In this document: positions 34,482-43,164 of the stretch, piece by piece | How the letters are laid out: every line of letters begins with the position of its first letter | Numbering within the stretch: the first letter of the stretch is position 1 | Source of the DNA: JAICYJ01 sp963766445 | Lineage (GTDB): Bacteria > Actinomycetota > Thermoleophilia > Gaiellales > JAICJC01 | DNA length: 64,000 bases | Direction of reading: 5' to 3' | Assembly: GCA_963766445.1 (NCBI GenBank) | Contig: CAVXZW010000017.1 | Span: 37,606 to 101,605, forward strand | Made by a program: the position numbers and the translations under genes | The notes under the pieces: model-generated | The model's database searches: none | What the model saw: the letters and a program-made list of their open reading frames with translations, nothing else | Told to the model about the DNA's origin: nothing

Positions 34482-36559
34482 CAGCGGGAGGCGTCCGTCC
34501 CGACGGTGTTCGTGATCTTCTGGTGGAAGAAGCCCTGGTAGACCTGGCGCGCCGCCGGCGCCGCCGAGACGCCGCCGTGCCCGCCGTCGTTGATCAGCGC
34601 CACCACCACCAGCTTGGGGTTGTTGGCGGGAGCGTACGAGGCGAACCACGCGTTCGGCGACGGATCCGGCGGGTGCTCGGCGGTGCCGGTCTTGCCGGCC
34701 ACCGCCGGCGTGTAGCTGCCGAACACCGAGCTCGACGTGCCCAGCGAGCTGTGGCTGGCCTCATACAGGCCCTGGCGGATCTCGGAGAGCAGCGTCGGCG
34801 ACAGGTGCAGATCGCGCTGCGGGGCCGGGTCGAACCGCTTGACCACATTGCCCTGGCTGTCCAGCAGCGCCTTGCCGATGTGCGGCGTGACCAGCTTGCC
34901 GCCGTTAGCGATCGCGCTGTAGGCGACGGCCAGCTGCATCGGCGAGACGGTCAGGTCGCCCTGGCCGATCGCCATCTGGATGTCGTAGCCCGGCTGCCAG
35001 ACCTGATCGATCGGCTTCGAGTAGGTCTGCAGCCGCCAGGCCGGATCCGGTACCAGCCCGGAGAAGTAGGGCGACACCGGCAGGTCCATCGGCGGCGTCT
35101 TTCCGAACCCGTACTGTCGGATCGTCTTCTGGAAGGCGATGCCTTGGTTCGGCAGGTCGTACATCTTGCTGCCCAGCTGGAAGAAGAAGGTGTTGCACGA
35201 CTGCTCCAGCGCCGACTGCAGGTCCATGGTGCCCAGGCTCACCGTTGTCCAGTTGGGGAACGGTGTGTGCGAGAAGTCGCCAGGCCGGTAAAAGACGCCG
35301 GGGCAGTCGAGCGTCGAGCCCGGCCCCAGCACGCCCGAGTTCCAGGCCGCGGTGGCCGTGATCGGCTTGAAGGTGGAACCAGGAGCCTTGGGCTCGAGCG
35401 TCTTGTCGATCAGGGGCTGGTTGTACTTGTCCTTGTAGAGCTTGCCCGCGTTCTTGGCCGGCGGCAGGAACACCGACGGGTTGTAGCTGGGGTACGAGGC
35501 CATCGCGTAGATCTGGCCGTTCTGCGGGTTCAGGGCCACGATCGCCCCGGTGTGCGCCGTCACCTCGCCGTCGTTGTGGGCGACCTGGATGCCATAGGCG
35601 ACCGCCTTCTGGGCGATCTTCTGCAGCCGCGAGTTGATCGTCAGCTGCAGCGTGTCGCCGGGCTGGGCGGCGCGCTGCACGTAGGTCGGGCCGACGGCGC
35701 GGCCGGTTGCGTCGTAGTTCTGCTCAAGCAGGCCGTCGGTGCCGCGCAGCTCACGGTCGTAGCTGTACTCGGCGCCGGCCTGGCCGACCACGGCGCCGCC
35801 GGTGAGGCCCGCGAAGTTCGAGTCCTTCAGCTCCGACTGCGAGATCTGGCTGACGTAGCCGAGCACGTTCGGCGCGAGATCGCCGAACGGGTACTGCCGC
35901 TGCGTGGTCTGCAGGAACTGCACGCCGGGGAACTGCGAGCGGCGCTCGAGCACGTAGGCCACCTCCGGCTCGGAGGCCGGCTTCAGCGGGATCGGCGGGC
36001 CGGCGTTGACCACGTAGCAGGGCGCGTGCGCCTTGGGAGTGCAGCCGCCGGAGCCGTCAGCGTTCACGTACAGCGTCTTCTCATACGCGCGCCACACCTC
36101 GTGCGTCTTCATGCCCAGCACCTGGCCCAGCCGCGCCAGCACCACGCAGCGAGTCTGGCCCTTGAGCGCCGCACAGCGCGGCACCGCCCCCGGCGGCGTG
36201 GCCGCGACAACGGCGTTGCACTTCGCGCGCTGGTCGGCCGGGAACGTGGTGCAGTCGACCCGCGTGGCCAGCCCGGCCGGGTTCACCTCGGCCAGCACGT
36301 GGCTGGTGTTCTTGACCAGCACCTTCCCCGTGCTGTCCTCGATCTCGCCGCGCGGCGCCGGCAGCGGCAGCTGCCGCACGTCGTTCTGGTTCGCCTGCGC
36401 CACGTAGTGATCCGAGTGCAGCACCTGCAGCGCCCACAGCCGGAACACCAGCACCCCGAACAGCACCACCGCGATCACGCCCAGCGTGGCCGCGCGGATC
36501 ATCATCTGGTTCTTGTCGGGCGGCGGCTCCGGCCGGTTAGGCGGTGATTGGATAACCAT
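34481..36559 (-). CDS. mrdA: Penicillin-binding protein 2 (elongasome transpeptidase)
   Basis: Class B PBP that cross-links peptidoglycan with RodA. The 692-residue product has a single N-terminal membrane anchor (LGVIAVVLFGVLVFRLWALQ), the dimerisation domain with LPLPAPRGEIEDSTGKVL, and the transpeptidase domain with PGSTFKP (SxxK), EQSCNTFF (SxN) and AGKTGTAEHP (KTG). It is long for the family, with an insert around residues 105-190 rich in Cys (DCTTFPADQRAKCN, PRCAALKGQTRCV, GCTPKAHAPCY), suggesting extracytoplasmic disulfides. The ATG overlaps mreD by 23 bases. Confidence 0.95.
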   Translation of the reverse strand: MVIQSPPNRPEPPPDKNQMMIRAATLGVIAVVLFGVLVFRLWALQVLHSDHYVAQANQNDVRQLPLPAPRGEIEDSTGKVLVKNTSHVLAEVNPAGLATRVDCTTFPADQRAKCNAVVAATPPGAVPRCAALKGQTRCVVLARLGQVLGMKTHEVWRAYEKTLYVNADGSGGCTPKAHAPCYVVNAGPPIPLKPASEPEVAYVLERRSQFPGVQFLQTTQRQYPFGDLAPNVLGYVSQISQSELKDSNFAGLTGGAVVGQAGAEYSYDRELRGTDGLLEQNYDATGRAVGPTYVQRAAQPGDTLQLTINSRLQKIAQKAVAYGIQVAHNDGEVTAHTGAIVALNPQNGQIYAMASYPSYNPSVFLPPAKNAGKLYKDKYNQPLIDKTLEPKAPGSTFKPITATAAWNSGVLGPGSTLDCPGVFYRPGDFSHTPFPNWTTVSLGTMDLQSALEQSCNTFFFQLGSKMYDLPNQGIAFQKTIRQYGFGKTPPMDLPVSPYFSGLVPDPAWRLQTYSKPIDQVWQPGYDIQMAIGQGDLTVSPMQLAVAYSAIANGGKLVTPHIGKALLDSQGNVVKRFDPAPQRDLHLSPTLLSEIRQGLYEASHSSLGTSSSVFGSYTPAVAGKTGTAEHPPDPSPNAWFASYAPANNPKLVVVALINDGGHGGVSAAPAARQVYQGFFHQKITNTVGTDASR

Positions 36560-37079
36560 CGGCTCTCGTTCGATAGGGGAAGAGGCGGCGCAGCAGCGGT
36601 AGCAGTACCAGCGCCAGCACCGCCGTCTCGACGATCGTGGGGATGATCACGTTGAACAGCTCGAAGCTGACCGGGTATCCGTCGCCCAGCAGCACGTGGG
36701 CAGCGGCCAGGCCGACCTGGACGATGGTCGTCGCCACCACCACGTACAGCAGCTGGACGGCCGGGCGCGGCATCGGCGAGAGCGGCGACACGACCACGCT
36801 GTCGGACGGCTCCACCCGGTAGGCCACCCACAGCCCGGCGGCCATGTACAGCAGCGACGTCAGGCCCAGCCGGCCGACCAGCATCGCGTCCAGCAGCACG
36901 CCCGCCGCAAAGCCGGTCAGCGCGGCCGCCTCGGCACCGCGCGTGAGCGCGATCGTGACCACCAGGATCACCAGCAGGTCGGGCGTGACGCTGCCCGGGA
37001 TCAGCTGCGGCATCGCCGACAGCTGCACCACGGCCAGCACGAACACGGCCACGATCGCCTTCAGCGTGTCCAGGATCAG
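36537..37079 (-). CDS. mreD: Rod-shape protein MreD, possible CTG start
   Basis: Small membrane protein of the elongasome with five to six helices: VLAVVQLSAMPQLIPGSVTPDLLVILVVTIAL, GFAAGVLLDAMLVGRLGLTSLLYMAAGL, VVATTIVQVGLAAAHVLLG and VETAVLALVLLPLLRRLF. The first GTG (37052) would begin inside helix 1. A CTG at 37079 overlaps the mreC stop as CTGA and adds ILDTLKAIV, a normal MreD lead-in, for about 180 residues. I prefer it tentatively. Neighbours mreC and mrdA support identity. Confidence 0.85.
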   Translation of the reverse strand: MILDTLKAIVAVFVLAVVQLSAMPQLIPGSVTPDLLVILVVTIALTRGAEAAALTGFAAGVLLDAMLVGRLGLTSLLYMAAGLWVAYRVEPSDSVVVSPLSPMPRPAVQLLYVVVATTIVQVGLAAAHVLLGDGYPVSFELFNVIIPTIVETAVLALVLLPLLRRLFPYRTRADGYPITA

Positions 37080-37972
37080 GGCGTCTTCACCACCTTCAGC
37101 ACCAGCACCCGGTCGAGGCTGCCGAAGTCGACGAAGGGTGTGACCTCGATGCCCTTGTAGACGTCGTTCAGGTCGGACTGGCTGACGCTCGTCACCAGGC
37201 CGATCGGGATGCCGGCCGGAAGCAGCGCCTGCAGGCCCTGGCGGTTGGGCTGAAGGCCGGCCGTCACCACCACCTGGTTCGGCTTCACCTGCTCGGCCTG
37301 CGGCACCATCTGCAGGTCAAGCACGCCCGGGTTGCCCGGGTTGGGCACCGCCACGCCGCGCACCGTGCCGCCCTGGACGCGCGCGGACACGGCCGTGTCC
37401 GGGTCGAGGATCAGCTCCACGCTGCTGGCGCTGGGAGTGACCGTGGTGACGCGCCCGACCAGTCCCGCGAACAGGTCGCTGCTGCCGGCCGGCGCCACCA
37501 CCGGATCGCCCACCGCGACGCCGCCGGTGCTGCCCACGTTGACGGTGATCGTCTGGCTGTAGGCGTTCGGCACCTGCCGCGTGACGGTGGCGCCCACGAA
37601 CGGATACTGCGCTGCGATCTGCGAGTTCTGGGTGAAGTGCAGCAGCTGGTTGTCCTGCGCCAGCTCCGCTTCGACCTGCTGCAGCGTCTGGTTGGCCGCG
37701 TTCGCGATCTCCAGCTCGTCCTTCAGCTTCGCGTTCTCGGAGCGCGCGTCGACCAGGCCGCTCGTCCAGTTCCACGCGTCCACGAACGGCTTGGTGACGC
37801 GCGTGGTGGCCGATGAGAAGGGTGCGGTGATCGCCAGCGCGCCGCGCTGGATGGCTCCGATCGCGCCCTCCGAGCCCTGTCGGAACGAGAGGGTGAGAAG
37901 CGTGAGCGAGGCCGCTAGGAGCAGGCCGATCACGGCCCGCCGCCGGAGATGTCGGTTCTTGCCGATCAGCAT
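37076..37972 (-). CDS. mreC: Rod-shape protein MreC
   Basis: Single-pass scaffold that links MreB to PBP2 and RodA. A short basic N-terminus (MLIGKNRHLRRRAV) precedes a membrane helix (IGLLLAASLTLLTLSF). A coiled coil (SENAKLKDELEIANAANQTLQQVEAELAQDNQLL) and the beta-rich MreC domain (VTRQVPNAYSQTITVNVGSTGGVAVGDPVVAPAG ... GLVGRVTTVTPSASSVELILDP) follow. Its 298 residues are normal. It probably heads the mreC-mreD-mrdA-rodA-DUF697 operon. Confidence 0.94.
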   Translation of the reverse strand: MLIGKNRHLRRRAVIGLLLAASLTLLTLSFRQGSEGAIGAIQRGALAITAPFSSATTRVTKPFVDAWNWTSGLVDARSENAKLKDELEIANAANQTLQQVEAELAQDNQLLHFTQNSQIAAQYPFVGATVTRQVPNAYSQTITVNVGSTGGVAVGDPVVAPAGSSDLFAGLVGRVTTVTPSASSVELILDPDTAVSARVQGGTVRGVAVPNPGNPGVLDLQMVPQAEQVKPNQVVVTAGLQPNRQGLQALLPAGIPIGLVTSVSQSDLNDVYKGIEVTPFVDFGSLDRVLVLKVVKTP

Positions 37973-38104
37973 TTCAGAAGGCGGTCGGGTGAACGAACAG
38001 TCTACGCGAGGCGTGTTAAGTAGGCGTTAGCAGGGGCTTCGCGCTGTCGCCTGCGGCCGGTTCCGCGGGTAGGCTCGTCCTGACCCTCGAGCGGGAGGCA
38101 CCAC

Positions 38105-38338
38105 GTGCAAAAGCGCAACCTCGCGATCGCCGCCGTCGTACTCGGCATCGTGTTCATCATCATCGGCATCGTCTACTTCGTGGAGCCCGCGAAGTCGCTG
38201 CCCTCCTTCTTCCCCGGCCACCAGTCCGGCTCCGACCACCATCACACCAAGCACGGCATCGCCGCGGTGCTGGTGGGGATCGGCTGCTTCGTGTTCGCCT
38301 GGTTCCAGTCCGGTCCGCGCAGCGCCGACGCTACTTGA
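38105..38338 (+). CDS. Small two-helix membrane protein with His cluster
   Basis: A 77-residue plus-strand protein between minus-strand mreC and uppP. Helix 1 is IAAVVLGIVFIIIGIVYFV and helix 2 is GIAAVLVGIGCFVFAWFQS. They are joined by a loop GHQSGSDHHHTKHG containing four histidines, which could bind a metal. The GTG start has GGGAGG eight bases upstream. It overlaps the uppP 3' end by 8 bases. I do not recognise a family. Confidence 0.7.
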   Translation: MQKRNLAIAAVVLGIVFIIIGIVYFVEPAKSLPSFFPGHQSGSDHHHTKHGIAAVLVGIGCFVFAWFQSGPRSADAT

Positions 38339-39221
38339 CCAGGAGGTAGATCGACGAGGCCAGCCCGGCCACGAAGCAGTAGATCGCAAACGGCGTCAGC
38401 CGGTTGGTCTCGAAGTACTTGACCAGGAAGCGCACCGAGAACCAGGCGGTCAGCGCCGAGCACAGCGACGCCGCGAGCGCCTGCCCGCGCACCCCGTCAC
38501 CGGTTGCGCCGAACAGGTCGGGCAGCTTCAGCAGCGCCGCGGCGCCGATGATCGGCGTCGCCAGCAGGAACGAGAAGCGCGCCGCGTCCTCGTTGGAGAG
38601 GCCGGTCAGCAGGCCGCCGGCCATCGAGGCACCGCTGCGCGAGAACCCGGGGATCAGCGCGATCGCCTGGGCGGCGCCGATGCCGACCGCGTCGCGGTAG
38701 CTGGTCTCGCCGGAGATGCGCTCGTCGGACGCGAGCGGATCGGACGTCTCCACCACCGGCGCCCGCCGCCGCAGCCGCTCCGCGCCGTACAGCATCACGC
38801 CGTTCAGCATCAGGAAGAACGCCGCCGACTGCGCCGATGCGAACACCGTGCGCAGCGAGTCCTGGAACAGCAGACCCAGCAGTCCGGCCGGCACCGTCCC
38901 GACCACCAGCAGCCAGCCCAGCTTGGCGTCGTGGTTTTCGGGCGCGATCCGGCGGTCGGCCAGCGAGCGCCACATGCCGGCGAAGATCCGCATCCAGTCG
39001 CGGAAGAAGAAGATGAACAGGACGATCGCCGTCGCCAGATGGGTCGCGATCAGAAACGTGATGAAGTACTCGTCGTTCTGGTGGATGTCCCAGCCCAGCA
39101 GCTGCGGCAGGATCACGCTATGGCCGAGGCTCGAGATCGGGAACAGCTCCGAGAACCCCTGCAGCAGCCCCAGCAGGATCGCCTGGAAGTAGGTGATGGG
39201 CTCGGCGGTCAGCAACAGCAC
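38331..39221 (-). CDS. uppP: Undecaprenyl-diphosphatase UppP/BacA
   Basis: Dephosphorylates undecaprenyl diphosphate to recycle the lipid carrier for cell wall synthesis. The 296-residue membrane protein carries both active-site motifs: LLQGFSELFPISSLGHSVI (the Glu-rich BacA box) and LIPGFSRSGASMAGGLLTG (PGxSRSG). About eight helices are visible. TAACCT lies 6 bases before the GTG start. Its position among mre and murJ-type genes fits a cell-wall role. Confidence 0.95.
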   Translation of the reverse strand: MLLLTAEPITYFQAILLGLLQGFSELFPISSLGHSVILPQLLGWDIHQNDEYFITFLIATHLATAIVLFIFFFRDWMRIFAGMWRSLADRRIAPENHDAKLGWLLVVGTVPAGLLGLLFQDSLRTVFASAQSAAFFLMLNGVMLYGAERLRRRAPVVETSDPLASDERISGETSYRDAVGIGAAQAIALIPGFSRSGASMAGGLLTGLSNEDAARFSFLLATPIIGAAALLKLPDLFGATGDGVRGQALAASLCSALTAWFSVRFLVKYFETNRLTPFAIYCFVAGLASSIYLLVK

Positions 39222-39227
39222 CGGGCC

Positions 39228-39233
39228 AGGTTA
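39228..39233 (-). promoter_or_regulatory. Leaderless-type -10 box for uppP (TAACCT)
   Basis: TAACCT ends 6 bases before the GTG at 39221, with no Shine-Dalgarno sequence. Confidence 0.4.
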
Positions 39234-39266
39234 CCGGCGGGTTCGGCCGTAAGCGCCGGTGAGCGG

Positions 39267-40289
<1,023 letters not shown>

Positions 40290-40386
40290 ATCGCGGCCGC
40301 CGAATCCCGGTCAGTGAGTTGAAGATTCCGATCGAACGTCCTTTGGAAAAGCCGCTGCAATTGCAGCCAAATCAGGGCAGCGCAGT

Positions 40387-40959
40387 CTAGCAGTCGGCCG
40401 GTGCGGCGGCTTCGGCCAACGCGTCGACCAGCGCGGCCACCGGCAGCCCCACAACGTTGGTGTAGTCGCCGGCGATGGCGGTCACCAGCGCGGCGCCGCG
40501 GCCCTGGACGGCGTACCCCCCGGCCCTGCCGCGCCACTCGCCCTCCCCCAGGTACCACTCGATCTCGCGCTCGGCCAGGTCGCGGAAGGTGACGTCGGTG
40601 GCCGCCAGGCGGACGTGCTCCGTCTCGGAGCAGCGCAGGCACAGCCCCGAGTAGACGGTGTGGGTGCGGCCGGCCAGACGGCGCAGCATCGCCCCGGCCT
40701 CGGACGCGTCGGCCGGCTTGGCGAGACTGTCGCCGTCGAGGGCAACGGTGGTGTCGACGCCCAGCACCCACGCGCCCTCGACCGAGCGGGCCTTGCCCAC
40801 GGCGTGAATGACGACCAGCTCCGACGGCCCCTCGCCGGGCGGGTCGACCTCGACGTAGCCGGGCTCGACAACGGTGAAGGTGATCCCGAGCTGGGTGAGG
40901 ATGGCGCGGCGCTGCGGCGAGCGGGAGGCGAGCACGAGCGGCTGTGGGGGGTGGATCAC
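40387..40959 (-). CDS. maf: Maf-like nucleotide pyrophosphatase
   Basis: Hydrolyses non-canonical or modified nucleoside triphosphates. The signature LVLASRSPQRRAILTQLGI opens the domain, with VLGVDTTVALDG (catalytic aspartate), KPADASEAGAMLRRLAGRTHTVYSGLCL and AGGYAVQGRGAALV after it. I list the GTG at 40959, ten residues before the signature; an in-frame ATG at 41001 inside ndk is an alternative giving 204 residues. It is adjacent to mreB, as in many bacteria. Confidence 0.88.
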   Translation of the reverse strand: MIHPPQPLVLASRSPQRRAILTQLGITFTVVEPGYVEVDPPGEGPSELVVIHAVGKARSVEGAWVLGVDTTVALDGDSLAKPADASEAGAMLRRLAGRTHTVYSGLCLRCSETEHVRLAATDVTFRDLAEREIEWYLGEGEWRGRAGGYAVQGRGAALVTAIAGDYTNVVGLPVAALVDALAEAAAPADC

Positions 40960-40984
40960 TCGGATGCGTCCGAAGCCCGACCCC

Positions 40985-41407
40985 TCAGACCAGCTCGTCA
41001 TCCGCGAAGTAGATCGCGATCTCCCGCTCGGCCGACGCCGTGGAGTCCGACCCGTGCACCGCGTTCTCGCCGATCTCGAGCGCGTAGTCGCCGCGGATGG
41101 TGCCCGGCGCGGAGTCCAGCGGGTTGGTGGTGCCCATCATCGTGCGCACCGTCGCCACCGCGCCCGGGCCCTCCAGCACCATCGCCACCACCGGCCCCGA
41201 CGTGATGAACTCGACCAGGTCGGGGTAGAACGGCTTGCCCTCGTGCTCCGCGTAGTGCTGGGATGCCTGCTGCTCGCTGACCCGCAGCAGCTTCATGCCC
41301 CGGATCGCGAACCCGCGCCGCTCGAAGCGACCCAGGAGCTCCCCGGACAGCCGGCGGGCGTGGGCATCGGGTTTGATCATCACGAACGTGCGCTCGAGGT
41401 CGGCCAC
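40985..41407 (-). CDS. ndk: Nucleoside diphosphate kinase
   Basis: Transfers the gamma phosphate between nucleoside tri- and diphosphates through a phosphohistidine. The 140-residue product includes ERTFVMIKPDAHARRLSGELLGRFERRGF, GPVVAMVLEGPGAVATVRTMMGTTNP and the active-site loop ENAVHGSDSTASAEREIAIYF with the catalytic His. The GTG start is fixed by AAGGAG seven bases upstream; the longer open frame upstream is noise. It overlaps the possible maf ATG. Confidence 0.96.
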   Translation of the reverse strand: MADLERTFVMIKPDAHARRLSGELLGRFERRGFAIRGMKLLRVSEQQASQHYAEHEGKPFYPDLVEFITSGPVVAMVLEGPGAVATVRTMMGTTNPLDSAPGTIRGDYALEIGENAVHGSDSTASAEREIAIYFADDELV

Positions 41408-41442
41408 AAAGACTCCTTGTACGGGAACGGCGGAGCCGAAGC

Positions 41443-41994
41443 TTAGAGCGGGGCGTCGGTGGTCGTACGCCCGCTGACCACGTCGCGGGTACGCGGCGTG
41501 GCGCCGCCGGCCACGGCCGTCTCGCAGTAGGGGCAGAGCCGCCACTCCGGATCGAGCGGGCTCTTGCAGCGCCGGCAGGCGTTCTTGAGCTTGGTGCCGC
41601 AATGCGGGCACGACAGGAAGCTGGGGTCGGCCGGGTTGCGGCAGTACGGGCAGACCTGATCGGCGCCCAGCCGCCGCTCCATCGCCCGGATCTCGAGCTC
41701 GCGCTCGCGGACGTCGCTGAGGTACTCGGGCGGCCGCAGGAACATGTAGATGACGACCCCGAGCGGGCCAAACAGCACGGCGGCGGCGACGCACACCGAG
41801 ACGATCACCTGGTCATCGATGCGGCGGCGGGCGTCCTTGGCCGTCCAGAACGCCAGTGCCAGCCAGATCGCGATCACGAACAGCCCCGATATGCGCTCGA
41901 TGGCCGTGAAGTAGCCCGAGCTGAAGAAGTCCCCGACGCCCGAGAACGGGCCGGAGGAGGACGAATCGGTGGTTTGAGTAGCGAGCAGGTTCAC
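41443..41994 (-). CDS. Membrane protein with double zinc ribbon
   Basis: A 183-residue protein. Two hydrophobic segments (GLFVIAIWLALAFWTA and VIVSVCVAAAVLFGPLGVVIYMFL) are followed by a helix (ERELEIRAMERRLG) and two four-cysteine zinc ribbons: CPYC...CPHC and CRRC...CPYC. This layout is common in actinobacteria and its function is unknown; a membrane-tethered adaptor is plausible. AGAGGAAC precedes the GTG start. It lies between folC and ndk. Confidence 0.75.
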   Translation of the reverse strand: MNLLATQTTDSSSSGPFSGVGDFFSSGYFTAIERISGLFVIAIWLALAFWTAKDARRRIDDQVIVSVCVAAAVLFGPLGVVIYMFLRPPEYLSDVRERELEIRAMERRLGADQVCPYCRNPADPSFLSCPHCGTKLKNACRRCKSPLDPEWRLCPYCETAVAGGATPRTRDVVSGRTTTDAPL

Positions 41995-42042
41995 GCGTTC
42001 CTCTTTAGAGTCTAAGTGGCAGTCCGGTCGGACCGCAATGGT

Positions 42043-43153
42043 TCAGTCGGGTGCGTCACCGCTGAGATCGTGCAGCAGGTACAGCGATCCGCACACGACG
42101 ACGGCGCCGTTCGGCCCGGCCAGCACCCGCGCAGCCTCGAGCGCCTCCTTCGGCCGTTCGCAGGACGGTCCGCCGGCCAGCGACGCCACGGTGTCGGCCG
42201 GAAGCGACCGCGGGTTGCTGGAGGTGGTGGCGATGATGGTCGGGCACACCGTCCGCAGCAGCGAGACCATCGACGCAACGTCCTTGTCGGCCATCGCCGC
42301 GAACACGGCCACCGCCTGGCGGTCGCCGAGCAGCGCGGGCAGCTCCGCGGCCAGGCGCTGCATGCCGGCCGGGTTGTGGGCACCATCCCAGATCTCGAGC
42401 GGACGGCGGCCGCGCACCTCCAGCCGCCCAGGCACCACGAGCTGCTCGATCGGCGACGGGTCGACGGGCCGGCCCAGCAGCGTCTCCACCGCCGCCCGCG
42501 CCACCGCCCGGTTCTGATCCTGATAGGAACCGCCCACCGTCACGACCTTGGTACGCGCGGCCTGCGGTGCCGCGTCCTCCCAGCCCGGCCTCGCCGATCA
42601 CCAGGTCGCCGCCCTCGGGTACCACGGCCAGCTTCTCGGCGGCGATCCGCTCGCGGGTCTGGCCCAGCAGCTCGGAGTGCTCGAGCGACACGTTGGTCAG
42701 CACCTGCACGCGCGAGCGCGCCAGCACGTTGGTCGCATCCAGCCGGCCGCCGAGACCGGCCTCCACCACCGCAACCTGAACGCCCGCCGCGGCGAACGCG
42801 ACGTAGGCGGCTGCCGTCAGCGCCTCGAACTGGGTCACCTCGATCCCGGTGTCGCGCACCGCCGAGACCGCCCGCTCGTAGCCCTCGGCCGAGATCGTCT
42901 CACCGCCGATCCGGATCCGCTCGCGGAACGTGGTGATGTGCGGCGAGGTGTATGCACCGGTGGCAACACCCTCCGCCTCGAGCAGCACCTCGCAGAAGCG
43001 AACCGTGGACGACTTGCCGTTGGAGCCGACGATGTGGATCGCGTCGAAGCGCTGCTCGGGGTGGCCGAGCGCCTCCATCAGGGCGTGCATGCGTTCGAGC
43101 CCGAACTGCATGCCCATCAGCTCGAGCGACTCGATGTAGTCGGCTCCGCTCAT
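42043..43153 (-). CDS. folC: Folylpolyglutamate/dihydrofolate synthase, one +1 break
   Basis: Adds glutamate to folates. Mur-ligase-fold motifs are IHIVGSNGKSSTVRFCEVLLEAEG (P-loop), YTSPHITTFRERIRIGGE, AVVEAGLGGRLDATNVL and, after the break, LEIWDGAHNPAGMQRLAAEL. One extra base near 42583 shifts the frame at GEAG. Repaired length is 369 residues, shorter than the common 420-440. The start MSGADYIESLELMGMQFGLERM at 43153 fits the family better than the ATG at 43168. It follows valS, a frequent pairing. Confidence 0.92.
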
Positions 43154-43164
43154 CACAACCGGGG

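Noticed and set aside
41443..41994. Zinc-ribbon protein as a ribosomal or tRNA-modification factor
   Set aside because: Two membrane segments and double ribbons do not match any such family that I can name.
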